A stretch of 19,519 nt of DNA from DASUZB01 sp035535495 (GTDB lineage: Bacteria > Actinomycetota > CALGFH01): assembly GCA_035535495.1 (NCBI GenBank), contig DATLQA010000215.1, forward strand, positions 1 to 19,519. The letters are read 5' to 3'. Under the pieces are notes generated by a model. It searched no databases. It saw only the letters and a program-made list of their open reading frames with translations, and was not told where the DNA came from. A program made the position numbers and the translations under genes. Positions 1 to 4,487 of the stretch are shown piece after piece. Numbering within the stretch: position 1 is the first letter of the stretch; each line of letters begins with the position of its first letter.

Positions 1-89
1 CCCTGTGGTACGACTGGCAGCAGGTCGCTTCGGTGGACGCCAGGAAGGTCTACTACGACATCGATACCGCCGGAGGGCAGAGTGGTTGA
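1..89 (+). CDS. C-terminal end of a V8-like (glutamyl endopeptidase family) serine protease, apparently truncated
   Basis: The first complete codon is at position 3 and the frame ends at TGA 87-89, leaving 28 visible residues of a gene that begins before the window. The tail contains VASVDARKVYYDIDTAGGQSG. This matches my knowledge of the V8/glutamyl endopeptidase family, where GGQSG carries the catalytic serine and is normally followed by SPVW and about 40-50 more residues forming the last strands of the fold. Here the stop comes directly after GGQSG, so the enzyme would keep its serine but lose the end of its second barrel. Reading through the TGA gives Arg-Ala-Trp, which places a Trp where SPVW has one, so a recent nonsense mutation is possible. 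It could be a pseudogene. The family call rests on one motif and is moderately sure. Confidence 0.5.
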   Translation, partial: LWYDWQQVASVDARKVYYDIDTAGGQSG

Positions 90-231
90 CGTGCATGGCG
101 AGCAGCGGATCGACCTGGACGTGCGACTGGGTCCATAGCCGGCGCCGGATCGGACACCACCATCGGCGGATCCTCCGGTCGACGGCGCTAGCCTGCCGGG
201 TGGACCAGCGACGGACGGCGAAGGGACGGCG

Positions 232-1041
232 ATGGCGGACCCCCACGGCGTCTACACCCACGGGCATCACGAGTCCGTGCTGCGCTCCCACCGGTGGCGG
301 ACCGCCGCCAACTCGGCGGCCTACCTGGTCGAGCGGCTCCGGCCCGGGCGCTCGCTGCTGGACGTCGGCTGCGGGCCTGGCACCATCACCGCCGACCTGG
401 CCGCGCTGGTCGCGCCAGGAAAGGTGACCGCCGTCGACGCATCGGCCGAGGTACTCGTCGAGGCCAGGCAGGTGCTGGCCGCGCGCGGCCTGGACGCCGT
501 CGACCTGGCGGTCGGGGACGTCCACGCGCTGGCGTATCCCGACGGCAGCTTCGACGTGGTCCACGCCCACCAGCTCCTCCAGCACGTCGCCGACCCGGTG
601 CGAGCCCTCCGGGAGATGGGCCGCGTCACCAGGCCGGGCGGCGTGGTCGCCGCGCGCGACTCCGACTACCTGGCCATGACCTGGTATCCGAGCGTCCCCG
701 CGCTGGACGAGTGGCGCTCCCTGTACCGCCGCCTGGCGCGCGCCAACGGCGGCGAGCCGGACGCCGGCAGGCGCCTCTACTCCTGGGCCAGGCAGGCCGG
801 CTTCCGCGATATCGTCAGCACCGCCTCCGCCTGGTGCTACGCCACGCCCGACGCCCGCGCCTGGTGGAGCGGGGTCTGGAGCGAGCGGATCGTCAGCTCC
901 GCGATCGCCCGGCAGGCGCTGTCCGGCGGCCACGCCACCGAGGCGGACCTGCGGCGCCTCGCCGACGGCTGGCGCGCCTGGGGCGCCACTGAGGACGGCT
1001 GGTTCGCCGTCCTCCACGGCGAGATCCTCTGCCAGGCCTGA
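232..1041 (+). CDS. class I SAM-dependent methyltransferase (UbiE/Methyltransf_11 type)
   Basis: This 269-aa soluble protein has a Rossmann-type methyltransferase core. Motif I, LLDVGCGPG, lies at residues 42-50 and binds S-adenosylmethionine. It is followed by an acidic residue ending the second strand (TAVDAS, about residue 70), a GDVHALAYPDGSFDVV segment, and the RVTRPGGVVAARD strand typical of the family. The C-terminal third (DEWRSLYRRLARANGGEPDAG onward) resembles streptomycete methyltransferases of unknown substrate. The ATG at 232 has an AAGGGA Shine-Dalgarno at 221-226 with 5-nt spacing. The gene stands alone: 142 bp separate it from the truncated protease, and it converges on the CGNR gene with a 6-bp gap. 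The substrate cannot be told from sequence; a small molecule or quinone is more likely than nucleic acid. Confidence 0.85.
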   Translation: MADPHGVYTHGHHESVLRSHRWRTAANSAAYLVERLRPGRSLLDVGCGPGTITADLAALVAPGKVTAVDASAEVLVEARQVLAARGLDAVDLAVGDVHALAYPDGSFDVVHAHQLLQHVADPVRALREMGRVTRPGGVVAARDSDYLAMTWYPSVPALDEWRSLYRRLARANGGEPDAGRRLYSWARQAGFRDIVSTASAWCYATPDARAWWSGVWSERIVSSAIARQALSGGHATEADLRRLADGWRAWGATEDGWFAVLHGEILCQA

Positions 1042-1047
1042 CCCTGC

Positions 1048-1626
1048 TCACCCGCCGCCCGGGTGGCGGCGGTGGTAATAGGCCCGCATCTTGGCGCGGC
1101 TGCCACAGGCGGACATGGCGCACCAGGTGCCGGAGCGGTTCCTCGACCGGTCGTAGAAGGCCCGCTGGCAGCCGGTCTCCCGGCACGCCTTGAGCCGTTC
1201 CCAGGTCCCGTCGGTCATGGCCGCGAACGCGATCGCGAGCAGGTGACCGAGCGCGCCGGGGACGCCGGCCGCCATCGCGCCCAGCTCGAGCTCGCCGCCG
1301 GGTAGGAAGCGCAGCCGCGGGTCGCCGGCGTGCAGGGCGCGGTTCACCGCCGCCAGCGCCGCTGGCTCGGTGGGCTGGCCGTTGTTCGCCGCCAGCAGGG
1401 CGCGCAGCGCCTCGCGCAACTCGACCGCGCGGCCCAGGTCGGCGACGGCCGCCGGCTCGTCGTCGCCGAGCAGGCCTTCGCGAGAGAGCCATCGCGCCAT
1501 CCGCTCCGGTGCGGAGAGCGCGTCGGCGCCGGTGCGCAGGTCGCGGGTGTTGACGAACGCCTGGACGATGGCGAGCGGTCCAGGGGCTACGGGACGCCCG
1601 TCTGACTCGGTCGTCGGATCGGTCAC
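1048..1626 (-). CDS. CGNR zinc-finger / ABATE-domain putative transcriptional regulator
   Basis: A protein of about 192 aa with an N-terminal ABATE (formerly DUF1470) domain (FVNTRDLRTGADALSAPE, then ELREALRALLAAN) and a C-terminal zinc finger. Four cysteines (CRETGC, WC, AC) lie near residues 148, 153, 169 and 174, followed by CGSRAKMRAYYHRR. The family is normally CGNR; here the Asn is Ser. Members are regarded as stress- or metabolite-linked regulators, but few have been studied. Start choice: the sequence GGGAGGTGATGCCGGTG gives an excellent Shine-Dalgarno 8 nt before the GTG at 1626. The ATG at 1632 directly abuts that Shine-Dalgarno and would add two residues. The gene is divergent from the SnoaL-like gene, and the intervening 126 bp hold a perfect palindrome, which suggests it controls itself and/or that neighbour (inference). 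Confidence 0.82.
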   Translation of the reverse strand: MTDPTTESDGRPVAPGPLAIVQAFVNTRDLRTGADALSAPERMARWLSREGLLGDDEPAAVADLGRAVELREALRALLAANNGQPTEPAALAAVNRALHAGDPRLRFLPGGELELGAMAAGVPGALGHLLAIAFAAMTDGTWERLKACRETGCQRAFYDRSRNRSGTWCAMSACGSRAKMRAYYHRRHPGGG

Positions 1627-1677
1627 CGGCATCACCTCCCTCAGCTGCGTCCCGCTGGTTCTTACCTGTGATTTAGC

Positions 1678-1706
1678 TTGACTGGTAAGTATTACCAGTG
1701 TAGATA
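1678..1706 (+). promoter_or_regulatory. candidate promoter of the SnoaL-like gene
   Basis: TTGACT at 1678-1683 matches a sigma-70-type -35 element in five of six positions. TAGATA follows at 1701-1706 after a 17-bp spacer and is a weaker -10. The region is markedly AT-rich against the surrounding coding sequence. The ATG of the SnoaL-like gene lies about 47 bp downstream of the -10. A minus-strand promoter for the CGNR gene must lie in the same stretch, but I could not define one convincingly. Confidence 0.5.
1681..1699. promoter_or_regulatory. perfect 19-bp palindrome, likely operator
   Basis: ACTGGTAAGTATTACCAGT has two perfect 8-bp arms (1681-1688 and 1692-1699) around a 3-bp centre. It overlaps the last bases of the candidate -35 element and fills the spacer up to one base before the -10. 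A dimeric repressor bound here would block RNA polymerase. Which protein binds is unknown; the divergent CGNR regulator is the nearest candidate. A partial related sequence, CTGGTTCTTACC, occurs at 1655-1666. Confidence 0.6.
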
Positions 1707-1752
1707 CTACGGCAGTAAGCCAATCGGGAAGGCCCGCGACCGGGAGGTAGCC

Positions 1753-2175
1753 ATGCCCGCAGCGCCTGATGCCGTGGCGGCCAAGGCGCTCGTGGCCCGT
1801 TACTACGACGAGGTTCTGACCGGCCGCGACCTCGGCGCGCTCGACGAGCTGCTCGCCCCGGAGTTCCGGAGCCACCTGCCCGACGGCACCGGCCTCGGCC
1901 GGGACGCCTACCGCTCCGCGGTCGCCGCCTCGCACCTGGCCTTCCCCGACCTCGTGGTCGAGGTGGAGGCGCAGCTCGCCGAGGCGGACCTGGTCGCGAC
2001 CCGCTGGCGCGCGCACGGTACCCACCGCGGGACCTTCGCCGGCGTCGCCGCGACCGGCCGGCCGGTGGCGGTCACCGCGATCCATATCCACCGGATCGCC
2101 GGCGGCAGGCTCACCGAGCACTGGGAGGAGATCGACCTGCTCGGCCTCTTCCGCCAGCTCGGCGCCCTCGGCTGA
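1753..2175 (+). CDS. SnoaL-like ester cyclase family protein
   Basis: A 140-aa protein of the cone-shaped alpha+beta barrel (NTF2-like) superfamily, SnoaL-like ester cyclase branch. Typical features are the N-terminal helix ARYYDEVLTGRDLGALDELLAPEF, the HLPDGTGLGRDAYRS segment, FPDLVVEVEAQLAEADLVATRW, and the closing strands IHIHRIAGGRLTEHWEEID. Family members include polyketide cyclases, hydrolases and many proteins of unknown activity, so the reaction is not predictable. The ATG at 1753 follows CGGGAGG (1741-1747) with 5-nt spacing; an in-frame extension to 1678 would run over the promoter and is rejected. No signal peptide or membrane segment is seen. It is divergent from a CGNR regulator and probably co-regulated through the palindrome at 1681-1699. 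Confidence 0.8.
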   Translation: MPAAPDAVAAKALVARYYDEVLTGRDLGALDELLAPEFRSHLPDGTGLGRDAYRSAVAASHLAFPDLVVEVEAQLAEADLVATRWRAHGTHRGTFAGVAATGRPVAVTAIHIHRIAGGRLTEHWEEIDLLGLFRQLGALG

Positions 2176-2217
2176 CCGGGGCGACTGGCCCGGAGGGTCG
2201 CAGGGGGAAGGGGCGCG

Positions 2218-3150
2218 TCAGCCCGCCCGGTCGCGGAGGCGGCCGAGCGCGGCCTCCAGGTCATCGGGGAGCGGCTCGGTGAGCTCGATGCGGCGGCCGT
2301 CGGCCGGGTGGTCGAGGGCGAGCCGCCAGGCGTGGAGGAAGGGCCGGTCGAGGCCGAGGCGGGCGGCCAGGCGCGGGTCGGCGCCGTAGGTCAGGTCGCC
2401 GGCGACCGGGTGGCGGAGGTGGGCGAGGTGGACCCGGATCTGGTGGGTGCGGCCGGTCTCCAGGCTGGCCTCGACCAGGTCGGCGGCTGGTAGCCGCTCC
2501 CGCACCCGCCAGTGGGTCACCGCGCGGCGGCCGCCGGCCACCACCGCCATGCGCTTGCGGTCACGCGGGTGCCGGCCGATGGGGGCGTCCACCCTGCCCG
2601 CCTCGGCCGCCAGGTGCCCCTGCGCGAGCGCGAGGTAGCGGCGCTCGATGCGGTGGGCGGCCAGCTCGCGGACCAGGGCGAGGTGGGTGGCGTCGTCCTT
2701 GGCCACCACCAGCAGCCCCGAGGTGTCCCGGTCGAGCCGGTGCACGATCCCCGGCCGGTCGGTCCCGCCGGCCGCCGAAAGGGTGCCCGCCCGGCCGAGC
2801 AGCGCGTTCACCAGCGTGCCCGCCGGGTGCCCTGGGGCGGGATGGACCACCAGCCCGGCGGGCTTCGCCACCACCAGCAGCTGGTCGTCCTCGTAGCGGA
2901 CCATGGGCTCCAGGCCTGCCTCCGGCGCGGGCGGGCCGGCCGGCGCGGCCGGCGGCGGGTCCCAGGCCAGCGTCTCGCCGCCCCGGAGCCGGTGGGACTT
3001 CGGCCGCGACCGCCCGTCGACCAGCACGCGGCCGTCCTCCACCCAGCGGGCCACCACCGCCCGCGACACGCCGGCAAGCCCGGCGAGCACCTCGTCGAGG
3101 CGCCGCCCGGCGCTGTCAGCGGGTGCCCGTCCGTTGCCGGGCGGGCTCAC
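2218..3150 (-). CDS. rluD: RluD-family 23S rRNA pseudouridine synthase
   Basis: A 310-aa enzyme that isomerises specific uridines in rRNA to pseudouridine. An S4 RNA-binding domain comes first (RLDEVLAGLAGVSRAVVARW to VLVDGRSRPKSHRLRGGE, about residues 15-65). The synthase domain follows, with GIVHRLDRDTSGLLVVAK around the catalytic Asp at about residue 140. The conserved RTHQIRVHLAHLRHPVAGD motif is near the C terminus. The length fits RluA/RluD-type enzymes (about 300-325 aa). The GTG at 3150 is chosen because it overlaps the lspA stop in a GTGA configuration, implying translational coupling. lspA-rluD adjacency is common in actinobacteria and other phyla. The exact target position (helix 69 for E. 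coli RluD) is not proven by sequence alone. Confidence 0.9.
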   Translation of the reverse strand: MSPPGNGRAPADSAGRRLDEVLAGLAGVSRAVVARWVEDGRVLVDGRSRPKSHRLRGGETLAWDPPPAAPAGPPAPEAGLEPMVRYEDDQLLVVAKPAGLVVHPAPGHPAGTLVNALLGRAGTLSAAGGTDRPGIVHRLDRDTSGLLVVAKDDATHLALVRELAAHRIERRYLALAQGHLAAEAGRVDAPIGRHPRDRKRMAVVAGGRRAVTHWRVRERLPAADLVEASLETGRTHQIRVHLAHLRHPVAGDLTYGADPRLAARLGLDRPFLHAWRLALDHPADGRRIELTEPLPDDLEAALGRLRDRAG

Positions 3151-3701
3151 GCCTGCGGCGTCGAGCGCGGCCCGGCCGGTTCGCCGGACCGGCCGGGCTC
3201 CTCGCCGCCTGGCGCCCCGCCCTCGCTGGGCGTCTCCTCGGGCCGGCTGAGCAGGAAGGCGAGCAGCACGCCGGCGATCGTGATGCAGGAGTCGGCCAGG
3301 TTGAACACCGGCCACGGCCCCACCTTGACGAAGTCGACCACCTCGCCGTGGAACACGACGTCGCCGCGGAGCAGGCGGTCGAGCAGGTTGCCGAGCGCGC
3401 CGCCGAGCAGCAGCCCGAGCGCGAACAGCAGCGCCCGGCCCTGGGCCCGCCTGGCCGCGTAGACGATCCCGCCGGCGATCACCGTCGCGGTCAGCGCGAA
3501 GAACAGCGGCGCGCCGGTCAGCAGCGAGAACGCCCCACCCGAGTTGGTGGTGTAGCGGAGCTGGACGAAGCTGCCGATCACCCGGACCGGCCGGCCCTCG
3601 CCGAGGTTCCGCACCACCAGCCACTTGGTGAGCTGGTCGAGGGCGACCACCGTCGCCGCGGTGCCGTAGACGAGGGCGAGGCGCCCGCTGCGCAGCCGCA
3701 T
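3147..3701 (-). CDS. lspA: lipoprotein signal peptidase (signal peptidase II)
   Basis: A 184-aa inner-membrane aspartyl peptidase that removes the signal peptide from diacylglyceryl-modified prolipoproteins. Four hydrophobic segments are visible, roughly at residues 8-27, 62-82, 88-106 and 133-152. Conserved family blocks are DQLTKWLV, YTTNSGGAFSLL, GNLLDRLLRG with catalytic Asp108, and FNLADSCI with catalytic Asp137. The C-terminal tail (about residues 153-184) is hydrophilic, Pro/Gly/Glu-rich and likely disordered; such tails are frequent in actinobacterial LspA. Its ATG overlaps the stop of the upstream TraR/DksA gene by one base (TGATG), and its stop overlaps the rluD start (GTGA). The three genes therefore form a coupled operon. 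Confidence 0.95.
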   Translation of the reverse strand: MRLRSGRLALVYGTAATVVALDQLTKWLVVRNLGEGRPVRVIGSFVQLRYTTNSGGAFSLLTGAPLFFALTATVIAGGIVYAARRAQGRALLFALGLLLGGALGNLLDRLLRGDVVFHGEVVDFVKVGPWPVFNLADSCITIAGVLLAFLLSRPEETPSEGGAPGGEEPGRSGEPAGPRSTPQA

Positions 3702-4114
3702 CAGCGCAGCCGCACCCGCCTGCGGGCGTCGGCGAGGCAGTGCTGGGCGTAGGGGAGCGCGTCCAGCCGGTCCGGCTCGATCGGCTGCCCGCAGGCCGCG
3801 CAGCGGCCGTAGGTGCCATGGTCCATGCGGTCGAGCGCGCGCTCGATCTTCTCGATCAGGTCGTGGGCGTTCTGCGACAGGGACAGGTCGCGCTCACGCT
3901 CGAAGGTGATGGTGCCGGCGTCCGCGAACTCCTCGTCGAAGCCGACCTCGCCGCTCGCGCCGACGTCGGCCGCCTCCTCCAGGTCGTGCGCCAGGGCGAC
4001 CAGCTCGTCGAGCTCGGCCCGGAGCCGCAGCCGGTAGGCGTCGAGCAACTCGGCGCCGATGACCTCCGAAGGGGCGGCCGCCGCGGCGACCCCGACGATG
4101 TGCTTGCGAGCCAT
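3701..4114 (-). CDS. TraR/DksA-family zinc-finger protein with a degenerate fourth ligand
   Basis: A 137-aa protein whose family binds the RNA polymerase secondary channel or acts as a small transcription factor. The N-terminal half is helical and acidic (LLDAYRLRLRAELDELVALAHDLEEA), with the expected coiled-coil character. The C terminus has the DksA/TraR zinc-finger block YGRCAACGQPIEPDRLDALPYAQHCLADARRR. Three cysteines are at about residues 105, 108 and 126, and the usual fourth Cys (C-x2-C) is Asp129. His125 could contribute to binding. The ATG at 4114 has a GGGAGGAG Shine-Dalgarno with suitable spacing. This is the first gene of the operon with lspA and rluD. The same neighbourhood in streptomycetes carries a TraR/DksA homologue, which supports orthology. 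Its regulatory targets are unknown. Confidence 0.85.
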   Translation of the reverse strand: MARKHIVGVAAAAAPSEVIGAELLDAYRLRLRAELDELVALAHDLEEAADVGASGEVGFDEEFADAGTITFERERDLSLSQNAHDLIEKIERALDRMDHGTYGRCAACGQPIEPDRLDALPYAQHCLADARRRVRLR

Positions 4115-4192
4115 CGGAGCTCCTCCCGTCCCGAGCAGGTTCATCGATCCGGGCGTCGCTGGGCCGCCGCGACCTCTCGGCGATGTCGCCGC

Positions 4193-4221
4193 ATTGTACC
4201 GGGGGGACCCCGGTCGGAGGA
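4193..4221 (-). promoter_or_regulatory. candidate promoter of the traR/dksA-lspA-rluD operon with a 17-bp palindrome in the spacer
   Basis: On the minus strand, TACAAT (4198-4193) is a near-consensus -10 element. The -35 position (about 4221-4216, TCCTCC) is poor, as is common in actinobacterial promoters. The spacer and the -10 edge contain the perfect inverted repeat ACCGGGG-GGA-CCCCGGT (plus-strand 4198-4214), either an operator or a GC-rich hairpin. The ATG lies about 80 bp downstream of the -10, leaving a leader of roughly 70 nt. Confidence 0.4.
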
Positions 4222-4311
4222 GCCCCGCCGCGGTCGCCCGAGGCACGAATCTGAGCTGCGACTGGATGCTGGATCGCAGGTAGGTCAAGGGATCTGGCCG
4301 CAGGATAACGA

Positions 4312-4339
4312 TTGCCCCGCCGCCCGCCGCGCGGTAGAC
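4312..4339 (+). promoter_or_regulatory. candidate dnaE promoter
   Basis: TTGCCC (4312-4317) and TAGACT (4334-4339) are separated by 16 bp. TAGACT matches the TAnnnT actinobacterial -10 pattern. Transcription would start near 4346, just before the palindrome at 4351 and the DnaA-box-like repeats, giving a leader of about 140 nt before the GTG at 4488. A second possibility is TAATTT (4364-4369) as the -10, with a poor -35 at 4340-4345. The whole gap 4115-4487 between the divergent genes holds only regulatory sequence; I see no small gene in it. Confidence 0.4.
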
Positions 4340-4350
4340 TTCGGCACCAG

Positions 4351-4368
4351 AATTACAGCCGTGTAATT
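4351..4368. promoter_or_regulatory. 18-bp AT-rich palindrome upstream of dnaE
   Basis: AATTACAGCCGTGTAATT has perfect 7-bp arms (4351-4357 and 4362-4368) around a 4-bp centre. It is an AT-rich island in GC-rich DNA, directly downstream of the candidate dnaE -10 and touching the first DnaA-like box. It looks like a site for a dimeric transcription factor. I do not recognise the binder. Confidence 0.55.
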
Positions 4369-4400
4369 TTCCACAGTTCTGTCCACAGCCTCGTCCACAG
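4367..4400 (+). promoter_or_regulatory. cluster of three DnaA-box-like nonamers upstream of dnaE
   Basis: Three copies of TCCACAG start at 4370, 4382 and 4394, an exact 12-bp period. The nonamers are TTTTCCACA (4367-4375), CTGTCCACA (4379-4387) and TCGTCCACA (4391-4399). Each differs by one base from a known DnaA box: the first from TTATCCACA, the other two from the actinobacterial TTGTCCACA. All are in the same orientation. The cluster lies between the candidate promoter and the dnaE start, which suggests DnaA could control the replicative polymerase gene. Confidence 0.5.
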
Positions 4401-4405
4401 CCTGT

Positions 4406-4433
4406 CGCGGCGCCGTGGGACACTGGCGCCGCG
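4406..4433 (+). other. GC-rich stem-loop in the dnaE leader
   Basis: CGCGGCGCC (4406-4414) and GGCGCCGCG (4425-4433) form a perfect 9-bp stem with a 10-nt loop, GTGGGACACT. It would form in the dnaE leader RNA about 55 nt before the GTG. No U-run follows, so it is not a classical terminator. It may stabilise the leader, tune translation, or be a chance product of high GC. Confidence 0.4.
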
Positions 4434-4487
4434 CGCCGAAGGTCGATCTCGCGCCGCAGAGCTGTGGAGCCAGATGAAGGGCCCGCC

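Noticed and set aside
86..91. TTGACG as a -35 element for the methyltransferase gene
   Set aside because: No acceptable -10 element lies 16-19 bp downstream; the only -10-like word, TAGCCT at 189-194, is too far away.
2176..2193. Possible terminator hairpin between the SnoaL-like gene and rluD (CCGGG/CCCGG)
   Set aside because: The stem is only 5 bp with an 8-nt loop and no U-run; such repeats are expected by chance at this GC content.
4415..4424. GACAC in the dnaE leader loop as a WhiA-type site
   Set aside because: A 5-base word is too short to be meaningful, and it is unpaired inside a hairpin loop.
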